A stretch of 5,146 nucleotides of DNA from Armatimonadota bacterium (GTDB lineage: Bacteria; Armatimonadota; Fimbriimonadia; Fimbriimonadales; Fimbriimonadaceae). Both the position numbers and the translations under genes were made by a program. The notes under the pieces are model-generated. The model did no database searches, was not told the origin of the DNA, and worked only from the letters and a program-made list of their open reading frames with translations. Below are positions 1-5,146 of this stretch, piece by piece; position 1 is the first letter of the stretch, and each line of letters begins with the position of its first letter. The stretch lies in NCBI GenBank assembly GCA_003516955.1, contig DPBN01000113.1:1-5146 (forward strand), given 5' to 3'.

Positions 1-19
1 CGGAGATCCGGCGAACGAT

Positions 20-50
20 CGAACCCCTCGGCACAAGGCCGGGGGGTTCG
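20..50 (-). terminator. Probable terminator hairpin downstream of the hydrolase-like gene
   Basis: The arms at 20-31 and 39-50 pair over 12 bp with one G-U wobble, around a 7-nt loop at 32-38. The structure starts 19 nt beyond the stop codon of the leftward gene ending at 70, which is a normal place for an intrinsic terminator. Neither side has a proper T-run, so it could instead be a Rho-assisted or RNA-stabilising hairpin. The remaining bases of 1-69 show no gene. Strand is assigned from position only. Confidence 0.5.
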
Positions 51-69
51 TCCCGTGTCCGGGGGCGGT

Positions 70-1176
70 TCAGGCCGAGAACTCGCAGCGCACCCGGTCG
101 GCGACCTCCCAGTGGGCGTCGTCCACGCCGCCGAACAGCGAGACGCCCGCCGCGCCGCGCCGGAACGCCAGCCGCACGCCCTGCTCGAACTCGGCCAGAG
201 AGCGGAACGCCGGCATGTACAGCCCCGCCACGACCGGATACTCCACCGCCCGGATGTCCTCCAGCACCGCCTCCCCGATCCAATCCACCGTCTCCTCGTA
301 GAACGAGTGGTAGATCATCGGGCAGACGAAGTCCAGCGGCCACTTGTCCCAGTCCTGCCGGCAGATCTTGCGCGCGAGGTTGGGCGTGGGGAACACCGCG
401 GCGGTGATCTTCTTGCCGTGCCGGCGCGCCTCCTTGGCCAGCTCCCCGACCAGGCGGGTCACCGAGTCGTAGCGGAAGTGCAGCCAGGGCTGGTCGTGCG
501 CCGGGTCCTCGATCTCCAGCGGGTCTCGTCCGTCGACCTCGCGGAACGCCCGCCGCGTGTGTTCGGAGTAGCAGAAGTCGTAATCCGGGAGCTCTTCGGT
601 CTGGTCCAGGCCGTAGTCCTTCCACAGCGCCCTCGGGAGGATCACGTCCGGGTAGCGGACGTAGTCCAGGTGCACTCCGTCCACGGCCGGGTGCGCGGCC
701 AGCTCGCCGACCCGCTCCACCAGGTAGCGCCGCACGCCGGGAAGGACGGGCGACACCCACCGGTAGTAGTCGACATAGGGCGGCTTGTCGAAGCAGGACT
801 TGCCCGTGCGGCTGACCATGTACCAGTCGGGGTGGTGCTCGCGGATCCAAGCGTCGCCGCGGTTGGTGGTCCACATCCAGGTGTGGATCTCGATGCCGAG
901 GGTCTTCAGCACGTCGAACTCGCGGTCGTCCAGTCCGCCGGAGAGGAACACGCCGTCCAGCCCGCGCTTCTTGAGGATCCCGTACCGGGCTTTGAGGTCC
1001 TTTTCCGAGGCGCGCCGATCGATCCCGTTCCAGATGTACAGCTTGCGTCTGCCCATGGGGGGGTCCTTGCGGCCGCCGGACGGAAGCCGCTCACCCAGCG
1101 ACGGGAGCCGCAGCGCGCAGGCCATGCCGGTCGCGGCGGCCGTGCGGAGGAAGGTCCGACGATCCACGGCGCCCAT
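70..1176 (-). CDS. Tat-exported putative glycoside hydrolase (GHL10/DUF187-like TIM barrel)
   Basis: This 368-residue protein probably acts on a carbohydrate outside the cytoplasm; its substrate is unknown. Residues 5-11 (DRRTFLR) match the twin-arginine export consensus, followed by a short Ala-rich hydrophobic stretch to about residue 24. From about residue 45 it reads as a TIM barrel of the COG1649/GHL10 type. The strongest marker is DGVHLDYVRYPD at 166-177, the 'GIHLDYIRYP'-like strand of that family, supported by ITAAVFPTPN (257-266) and VCPMIYHSFY (284-293). C20 follows GMA, a poor lipobox, so a lipoprotein is unlikely. The start at 1176 is chosen because it includes the Tat motif, although no Shine-Dalgarno precedes it. 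An internal ATG at 1056 (residue 41) has a good one and would give a signal-less 328-residue form. The gene is divergent from the importer. Catalytic activity is inferred from the family, not shown by known active-site residues. Confidence 0.82.
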   Translation of the reverse strand: MGAVDRRTFLRTAAATGMACALRLPSLGERLPSGGRKDPPMGRRKLYIWNGIDRRASEKDLKARYGILKKRGLDGVFLSGGLDDREFDVLKTLGIEIHTWMWTTNRGDAWIREHHPDWYMVSRTGKSCFDKPPYVDYYRWVSPVLPGVRRYLVERVGELAAHPAVDGVHLDYVRYPDVILPRALWKDYGLDQTEELPDYDFCYSEHTRRAFREVDGRDPLEIEDPAHDQPWLHFRYDSVTRLVGELAKEARRHGKKITAAVFPTPNLARKICRQDWDKWPLDFVCPMIYHSFYEETVDWIGEAVLEDIRAVEYPVVAGLYMPAFRSLAEFEQGVRLAFRRGAAGVSLFGGVDDAHWEVADRVRCEFSA

Positions 1177-1177
1177 T

Positions 1178-1197
1178 GTGCACCATGGTTGGCGCAC
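1178..1197. promoter_or_regulatory. Imperfect dyad in the divergent spacer, possible operator
   Basis: The arms GTGCACC (1178-1184) and GGCGCAC (1191-1197) are inverted repeats matching at 6 of 7 positions, separated by 6 nt. The dyad begins one base upstream of the hydrolase-like start codon and about 30 nt upstream of the -10-like box of the permease gene, so one bound regulator could affect both. An 8-bp palindrome ACCATGGT (1182-1189) overlaps it. Short dyads arise by chance in GC-rich DNA, and no regulator gene is visible, so this stays tentative. Confidence 0.25.
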
Positions 1198-1225
1198 GTG
1201 AGAGCATCGGCGGCGAACCTGGGGA

Positions 1226-1231
1226 TAGAAT
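1226..1231 (+). promoter_or_regulatory. -10-like box placed for leaderless transcription of the permease gene
   Basis: TAGAAT differs from TATAAT at one position and fits the TANNNT pattern. It ends 6 nt before the ATG at 1238, so transcription would begin at or next to the start codon. No Shine-Dalgarno lies upstream of that ATG, as expected for a leaderless message. I see no -35 element at 16-18 bp spacing; the nearest TTG-containing hexamer (1189-1194) is about 31 bp away. The TAG at 1226-1228 is also an in-frame stop, so translation cannot start further upstream. Confidence 0.35.
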
Positions 1232-1237
1232 GGCGCC

Positions 1238-2281
1238 ATGCGGCGCGCGCTGTCGGTCATCCTCGGCTCGCAGCAGTTCGGGCTGGTGGCCGTGATCCTG
1301 CTCCTCGGCACGATCCTCACGCTCTTCGGCGGCTCCCACGAGGACCGGGCCACGGGGCAGATGGTGAACAACTTTCTGAACCCGCAGACCCTGATGCAGG
1401 TCGCCACGTTCGCGAGCTTCTTCGCGATCATGGCCGTGGGCATGACGATGGTGATCATCACCACGGGCATCGACCTGTCGGTGGGTTCGACCTACGCGCT
1501 GTCGGGCGTGCTCACGGCGATGGCGCTTTCCAAGATGTATCCGATCGTCACGCAGCCGGCGCCCGGCGCGGTGTGGGTGGCGATGGGGCTCTGCCTCGGG
1601 ATCGGTCTCGCCGCCGGGCTGCTGAACGGCTTTCTGATCACGGCCCTGGGGGTGCACCCGTTCATCATCACCCTCGGCACCATGTGGATCTTCCGCGGCG
1701 TAGCGTTCGTGCTCAGCAACGCGCTGAGCATCCTGGTGCCGACGTCGCTCACGCAGTTCGCCAAGGCGCCGCTCGGCTTCGCCCAGGGTGTGACCCCGGT
1801 GCCGGTGATCGCGATGCTGATCGTGGCGGTCGCGGGATGGCTGTTCCTGACCCGTTCGGTGACCGGGCGGCGCATCTTCGCGGTGGGCGGCAACCTGACG
1901 GCGAGCCAGTACTCCGGCGTGCCGATCAAGCGGATTCTGGTGATCGTGTACGCGGTCTCGGGCCTCACGGCCGGCATCGCGGCGTTCTTGGCCATGAGCT
2001 ACTTCGGGTCGGCGCAGAGCGCGGACGCGCAGGGCTACGAGCTGTACGTGATCGCCTCGGCCGTGGTGGGCGGCGCGAGCCTCGCCGGCGGCAAGGGCAG
2101 CGCCATCAGCGCGATGCTCGGCGCTCTGCTCATCTCGCTGATCCAACAGGCGATCCGCACCCTGAAGATCAACCAGGAATACGAGTGGATCATCATCGGC
2201 TGTGCCATCATCATCGCGGTCGTGCTTGACCGCGTCAGCGCCAGGGTCGGCTCCGCCCGCCTGACCCAGGGCCGAATCTGA
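1238..2281 (+). CDS. CUT2-type sugar ABC transporter permease (RbsC-like)
   Basis: This 347-residue integral membrane protein is the channel subunit of a sugar importer and probably works as a homodimer in the cytoplasmic membrane. It matches the BPD_transp_2 family (RbsC, AraH, XylH) along its length. Markers are TTGIDLSVGS (75-84), ITLGTMWIFRG (144-154), the cytoplasmic segment GRRIFAVGGN (210-219) that probably contacts the ATPase, and VVGGASLAGGKG (276-287). I count roughly 8-10 hydrophobic segments, including about 15-30, 55-98, 111-136, 140-160, 187-206, 231-252, 268-305 and 316-331. Its length is close to the usual 320-350. ATG 1238 is the first possible start because an in-frame TAG lies at 1226-1228. 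No Shine-Dalgarno precedes it. It is the first gene of the operon, 33 bp before the binding-protein gene; in the E. coli ribose operon the ATPase gene comes before the permease gene instead. The sugar cannot be read from the sequence. Confidence 0.95.
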   Translation: MRRALSVILGSQQFGLVAVILLLGTILTLFGGSHEDRATGQMVNNFLNPQTLMQVATFASFFAIMAVGMTMVIITTGIDLSVGSTYALSGVLTAMALSKMYPIVTQPAPGAVWVAMGLCLGIGLAAGLLNGFLITALGVHPFIITLGTMWIFRGVAFVLSNALSILVPTSLTQFAKAPLGFAQGVTPVPVIAMLIVAVAGWLFLTRSVTGRRIFAVGGNLTASQYSGVPIKRILVIVYAVSGLTAGIAAFLAMSYFGSAQSADAQGYELYVIASAVVGGASLAGGKGSAISAMLGALLISLIQQAIRTLKINQEYEWIIIGCAIIIAVVLDRVSARVGSARLTQGRI

Positions 2282-2300
2282 GGGGCGGAAAGGAACGGAC

Positions 2301-2306
2301 AGGAGG
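2301..2306 (+). promoter_or_regulatory. Strong Shine-Dalgarno for the solute-binding protein gene
   Basis: AGGAGG ends 8 nt before the ATG at 2315, an ideal sequence and spacing. It fixes the start of the binding-protein gene. It is the only strong ribosome-binding site among the importer genes, which fits the usual need for more binding protein than membrane components. Confidence 0.88.
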
Positions 2307-2314
2307 TTGGAACG

Positions 2315-3373
2315 ATGAAGATTCGAACCTGGGCCGGGTGGACCGGCCTCGCGACGTTGGCTCTTCTGCTGGCCGGTTGCTCGGGCGGCGGAGGCCAGGC
2401 CGAACAGACCGGCGGCGAGTCCGCCAAGCCCGCGCAGAAGGCGGAAGGGGTCGTCTGGAAGAAGGACAAGCTCCGGATCACGATGATCGCCAAGAGCGAC
2501 AACAACCCCGTGTTCCCGACGGCCCGCAAGGGCGCGGAGGACGCGGCCAAGGAGCTCTCGGCCCAGACCGGCGTGCAGATCGAGATCGACTGGCGGACCC
2601 CGCCCACCGAGAACGCTGAGGAGCAGGCCAAGCGCCTTCAGCAGGCCGTCAACGACGGCACCGACGCCGCCCTGATGTCGCTCAGCGACGCCGCGAAGGT
2701 CACCAACGCGATCAACGAGGCGGTCGACAAGGGCGTGCCCGTGATGACGTTCGACAGCGACGCGCCGGACTCCAAGCGCTTCGCGTTCTACGGCGTGGAC
2801 GACATCGAGACCGGGCAGCTCGTGATGAAGGAGCTGGCCGCGGTCATCGGCGGAAAGGGCAACGTGGCGATCCTGGCCGGCAACCAGAACGCGCCCAACC
2901 TGCAGAAGCGCGTGCAGGGTGTCAAGGATGAGGCCAAGAAGTATCCCGGCGTCAAGATCGTCGGCGTCTTCTACCACATCGAGTCGCCGCAGGACGCCGC
3001 CAAGGAGGTCCTGAACGCGATGAACGCGAACCCGGAGATCAACGCGTGGGCCATGGTCGGCGGCTGGCCGCTGTTCACGCCGAGCCTGCTGAACCTCGAT
3101 CCGAACAAGGTGAAGATCGTCGCCGTGGACTGCCTGCCGGAGCAGCTGCCCTACGTGGAGAAGGGCATCGCTCCCGTCCTGCTGGCCCAGCCCACCTACC
3201 GCTGGGGCTACGAGTCCGTGAAGATCATCGTGGACAAGCTCGTGTACGGCAAGGACGTGCCCGAGATCACCAAGATGCAGCTCGTCCGCGTGACGAAGGA
3301 CACGCTGAAGGACTGGGCGAAGCAGCTCAAGGAGTGGGGCTTCGACAAGGTCGACCCCAAGTACCTGCAGTAG
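2315..3373 (+). CDS. Sugar-binding lipoprotein of the CUT2 importer (Peripla_BP_4 / RbsB-like)
   Basis: This 352-residue precursor is the extracytoplasmic solute receptor of the importer. It starts with a lipoprotein signal: K2 and R4, a hydrophobic core to residue 20, then lipobox LAGC with the lipidated Cys at 22. A Gly/Ala/Glu/Lys-rich linker runs from 23 to about 48. The two-lobed periplasmic-binding-protein fold follows, of the RbsB class (Peripla_BP_4). It opens with ITMIAKSDNNPVF (55-67), continues with VPVMTFDSDAP (141-151) in the first lobe and NAPNLQKRVQG (192-202) near the hinge and ligand site, then KIVAVDCLPEQ (267-277) and LLAQPTYRWGYES (289-301) in the C-terminal part. By family analogy R199, D272 and Q292 are candidates for sugar contacts. 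The length is slightly above soluble RbsB because of the linker. The lipid anchor suggests a monoderm or another lineage that tethers its binding proteins. Substrate unknown; a pentose, hexose or deoxysugar is likely from the family. Confidence 0.95.
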   Translation: MKIRTWAGWTGLATLALLLAGCSGGGGQAEQTGGESAKPAQKAEGVVWKKDKLRITMIAKSDNNPVFPTARKGAEDAAKELSAQTGVQIEIDWRTPPTENAEEQAKRLQQAVNDGTDAALMSLSDAAKVTNAINEAVDKGVPVMTFDSDAPDSKRFAFYGVDDIETGQLVMKELAAVIGGKGNVAILAGNQNAPNLQKRVQGVKDEAKKYPGVKIVGVFYHIESPQDAAKEVLNAMNANPEINAWAMVGGWPLFTPSLLNLDPNKVKIVAVDCLPEQLPYVEKGIAPVLLAQPTYRWGYESVKIIVDKLVYGKDVPEITKMQLVRVTKDTLKDWAKQLKEWGFDKVDPKYLQ

Positions 3374-3382
3374 AGCGAGAGA

Positions 3383-3407
3383 GAGGGGGCCGCTCGGCGG
3401 TCCCCTC
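3383..3407 (+). terminator. Intercistronic hairpin between binding-protein and ATPase genes (possible attenuator)
   Basis: The arms at 3383-3393 and 3397-3407 form an 11-bp, very GC-rich stem with one G-U pair and a 3-nt loop. It begins 9 nt after the binding-protein stop and ends 9 nt before the ATPase ATG. What follows (CGTGTTCCC) is not a real T-run, so full termination is unlikely. It may act as a partial terminator or as a 3' stabiliser for the upstream message. The purine-rich GAGGGGG in its left arm is the only Shine-Dalgarno-like sequence near the ATPase gene and would be hidden when the stem forms. Confidence 0.5.
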
Positions 3408-3416
3408 CGTGTTCCC

Positions 3417-4922
3417 ATGGAAACCTGGGCCGTCGAAGCCAGAGAGATCTGCAAGCGCTTCCCCGGAGTGCAGGCGCTGGACCATGCCTCCGTCGCTGTG
3501 GCGCCCGGCAGCTGCCACGCCCTGATGGGCGAGAACGGCGCTGGGAAGAGCACGCTCGGAAAGATCCTGAGCGGGATCTACGAGCCGGACTCCGGCACCA
3601 TCCAGCTCGAGGGACGCCCTGTGCGCTTCTCCAACCCGATGCAGGCCACGCAGGCCGGCATCAGCATCGTCCACCAGGAGCTGCTGTTCTGCGAGAACAT
3701 GACGGTCGGCGAGAACCTGTGCCTGGAGGACATGCCGAACCGGCGCGGCTGGGTGGACTGGGGAGAGATGCGGCGCCGGGCCAAAGCCTGGCTCGACGCG
3801 ATCGGCGCCGACGTGGACCCTGAGGCCACCGTGGGCGCGCTGCCGATCAGCCTGCAGCAGATGGTGCAGATCGCCGGAGCCATCGGCCGCGGCGCCAAGG
3901 TGCTCATCTTCGACGAGCCCACCAGCAGCCTCACCCAGCGGGAAACGGAAACGCTGTTCGACCAGATCCGGCGGCTCACCGCTCAGGGGGTCGCCTGCAT
4001 CTACGTCTCCCACCGCATGGACGAGATCTTCGAGATCTGCGACTCGGTGACCGTGCTGCGCGACGGGAAGACGGTCGGCACCAGGCCGACGCAGGGCCTG
4101 ACGCGCGACGAGCTCGTGCGGATGATGATCGGCCGCAACATCGACACGGCCTCGGTGCGCGCGATCGGCACGCATCCGGACGGGGTGCTGCTGAGGGTGC
4201 AGGGTCTCAGCAGCCCGCCGCGCTTCGCCGACGTGTCGTTCGAGGTTCGCGCCGGCGAGGTGGTCGGCTTCGCGGGGCTGGTCGGCGCGGGCCGCTCCGA
4301 GGTCGCCCAGGCGATCTTCGGCCTCGACCCGAAGGCCACCGGCCGCGTCTGGGTGGGCGACGCGGAGGCGACGCGCCGCACGCCGGCGAGCATGATGCGG
4401 TTGGGCGTGGGTCTGGTGCCCGAGGACCGCAAGCGCCAGGGGCTGGTGCTGGGGATGACCGCGCGCGAGAACATCTCGCTTCCTTCGCTCCCGCGGCTCT
4501 CCAAGGCCGGCTTCATCGACCGGGAGAGGGAGTACGAGCTGGCCCGCCGCTTCTTCGACGCGATGGCGGTCAAGGCGCCGCACGTCGACGCGCCGTCGGC
4601 CGGCCTGTCGGGAGGCAACCAGCAGAAGCTGGTGATGGCCAAGTGGCTGGCGGCGGACTGTCGCGTGCTGATTCTGGATGAGCCGACGCGGGGCGTGGAC
4701 GTGGGCACGAAGAGCGAGATCCACCACATGATCCGGCGGCTGGCCGCCGAGGGTCGCGCCGTGGTGGTGATCTCGAGCGAGCTGCCGGAGCTGCTCACCG
4801 TCAGCGACCGCATCCTGGCGATGCGCAACGGGCGGATCGCCGGCGAGCTGCCTGCGGACACGGCCACGGAGGAGGCGCTCCTCCGGCTGATGACGGGGGT
4901 CGAGACCGCCGTCAGCGCCTGA
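3417..4922 (+). CDS. CUT2-type sugar ABC transporter ATPase with two nucleotide-binding domains (RbsA/MglA-like)
   Basis: This 501-residue cytoplasmic protein hydrolyses ATP to drive uptake through the permease. It has two fused ABC domains, the usual size and layout for RbsA, MglA and XylG. Domain 1 has Walker A GENGAGKST (38-46), a Q-loop HQE (86-88), Walker B VLIFDEPTSS (162-171) and the switch His in YVSHR (196-200). Its signature is abnormal, LPISLQQ at 142-148, where relatives have LSxGxQQ. Domain 2 has a degenerate Walker A GLVGAGRSE (287-295), an intact signature LSGGNQQ (397-403), Walker B LILDEPTRG (418-426) and Ser in place of the switch His (ISSE, 452-455); these domain 2 changes are normal for the family. 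One complete ATP site therefore forms from domain 1 Walker A and domain 2 signature. ATG 3417 is set by the N-terminal alignment to the family (ICKRFPGVQAL, 11-21), although no ribosome-binding site lies directly upstream. Confidence 0.96.
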   Translation: METWAVEAREICKRFPGVQALDHASVAVAPGSCHALMGENGAGKSTLGKILSGIYEPDSGTIQLEGRPVRFSNPMQATQAGISIVHQELLFCENMTVGENLCLEDMPNRRGWVDWGEMRRRAKAWLDAIGADVDPEATVGALPISLQQMVQIAGAIGRGAKVLIFDEPTSSLTQRETETLFDQIRRLTAQGVACIYVSHRMDEIFEICDSVTVLRDGKTVGTRPTQGLTRDELVRMMIGRNIDTASVRAIGTHPDGVLLRVQGLSSPPRFADVSFEVRAGEVVGFAGLVGAGRSEVAQAIFGLDPKATGRVWVGDAEATRRTPASMMRLGVGLVPEDRKRQGLVLGMTARENISLPSLPRLSKAGFIDREREYELARRFFDAMAVKAPHVDAPSAGLSGGNQQKLVMAKWLAADCRVLILDEPTRGVDVGTKSEIHHMIRRLAAEGRAVVVISSELPELLTVSDRILAMRNGRIAGELPADTATEEALLRLMTGVETAVSA

Positions 4923-5146
4923 AGACCGCCTCCACCTCCGTCGCTTCGACGATCGCCTCGAACGGAGGGTGGATCTTCGCCACCCTGACCCTCAGGCTGA
5001 GCAGCTCAGGGAAGCGCAGCAGGGCCGCCCGGCCGATCCGGCCGACCAGCGCCTCCACGGTCCGGCACTCGAGTTCGCCCGAGACGCTCAGAACCAGGCG
5101 CGCCAGCTCCGCGTAGTCGACGGTTCCGGCCAGGTCGTCGCGGCCC
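4912..5146 (-). CDS. folB: Dihydroneopterin aldolase, C-terminal part (gene runs off the right edge)
   Basis: Only the last 77 residues are in the window; the 5' part, including the start, lies beyond position 5146. FolB converts 7,8-dihydroneopterin to 6-hydroxymethyl-7,8-dihydropterin and glycolaldehyde in cytoplasmic folate synthesis. The fragment opens GRDDLAGTVDYAEL, matching the family's D-D-x-x-D-T-V-x-Y segment with its conserved active-site Tyr. CRTVEALVGRIG follows with the pterin-binding Glu (counterpart of Glu74 in the Staphylococcus aureus enzyme). VRVAKIHPPF contains the catalytic Lys (counterpart of Lys100), and VEATEVEAVFRR is the final strand. The PG after the Lys segment of many homologues is replaced by EA. 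The stop codon overlaps the end of the convergent ATPase gene by 11 bp. There is no functional link to sugar uptake that I can see. I found the fragment by translating the reverse strand of the right edge. Confidence 0.9.
   Translation of the reverse strand, partial: GRDDLAGTVDYAELARLVLSVSGELECRTVEALVGRIGRAALLRFPELLSLRVRVAKIHPPFEAIVEATEVEAVFRR

Noticed and set aside
1..50. tRNA-like GGTTCGATC on the minus strand near the left edge
   Set aside because: The T-loop-like sequence is not followed by a complementary T-stem, and no acceptor, D or anticodon arm can be drawn. The sequence is better explained by the 12-bp hairpin.
1189..1231. A complete -35/-10 promoter before the permease gene using TTGGCG as -35
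   Set aside because: The spacing between the two hexamers is about 31 bp, far beyond the 16-18 bp of a sigma70-type promoter. Only the -10-like box is retained.
55..2229. A 724-codon open frame on the plus strand crossing the hydrolase-like and permease genes
   Set aside because: Its translation is rich in Arg, His, Pro and Gly with no recognisable domain. It overlaps two well-supported genes in other frames; long stop-free frames are expected in DNA this GC-rich.
1091..3553. An 820-codon open frame on the minus strand opposite the permease and binding-protein genes
   Set aside because: Low-complexity Arg/His/Asp/Leu-rich translation without family motifs, lying antisense to genes with clear conserved motifs. 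It is a GC-driven shadow.
3327..4727. A 466-codon open frame on the minus strand opposite the ATPase gene
   Set aside because: Antisense to a full-length, motif-complete ATPase and without any recognisable domain of its own; compositional shadow.
4867..4885. Perfect 8-bp hairpin as terminator of the importer operon
   Set aside because: It lies upstream of the ATPase stop codon, so it cannot end that message without truncating the gene. It is kept only as a possible folB element.
4933..4972. Inverted repeat CCTCCGT / ACGGAGG after the ATPase stop as an operon terminator
   Set aside because: The 7-bp arms are more than 20 nt apart, there is no T-run, and the whole element lies in folB coding sequence with conserved residues.

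Overview
This GC-rich window (about two thirds G+C by eye) from an unidentified bacterium holds one complete sugar ABC importer of the CUT2 (RbsABC-like) type. Divergent from it is a gene for a putative exported glycoside-hydrolase-like protein. The 3' end of a folate-biosynthesis gene, folB, enters from the right edge. The substrate-binding protein is a lipoprotein with a clear lipobox, which is usual in Gram-positives and in phyla such as Armatimonadota, Chloroflexota and Deinococcota, and unusual in Proteobacteria. Weak Shine-Dalgarno use and one leaderless-looking start fit such lineages. I cannot assign a taxon from this sequence; Armatimonadota is a low-confidence guess.

Layout: positions 1-69 hold no gene but contain a strong 12-bp hairpin placed as a terminator for the leftward gene. 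Positions 70-1176 (minus strand) encode a 368-residue protein with a twin-arginine signal and a TIM-barrel domain resembling the GHL10/DUF187 family. A 61-bp divergent spacer (1177-1237) carries an imperfect dyad and a -10-like box exactly 6 nt before the next start codon. The importer then runs rightward: permease (1238-2281), lipoprotein solute-binding protein (2315-3373) and double-domain ATPase (3417-4922). A GC-rich hairpin lies between the last two genes. The ATPase gene overlaps the tail of folB (minus strand, 4912 to beyond the window end) by 11 bp, tail to tail.

How the parts work together: the three importer genes supply every part of a CUT2 transporter. The lipoprotein captures a sugar outside the membrane, the permease forms the channel (probably as a homodimer), and the ATPase powers uptake. 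The divergent exported hydrolase-like protein could release the transported sugar from a polymer or glycoside, but this rests only on gene neighbourhood. No sugar kinase, isomerase or regulator lies in the window, so the substrate stays unknown. folB is probably unrelated.

Nothing here amounts to a clearly new system. The points most worth a second look are the eroded ABC signature in the first ATPase domain, the contrasting translation signals along the operon with a hairpin just before the ATPase gene, and a possible second start in the hydrolase-like gene.
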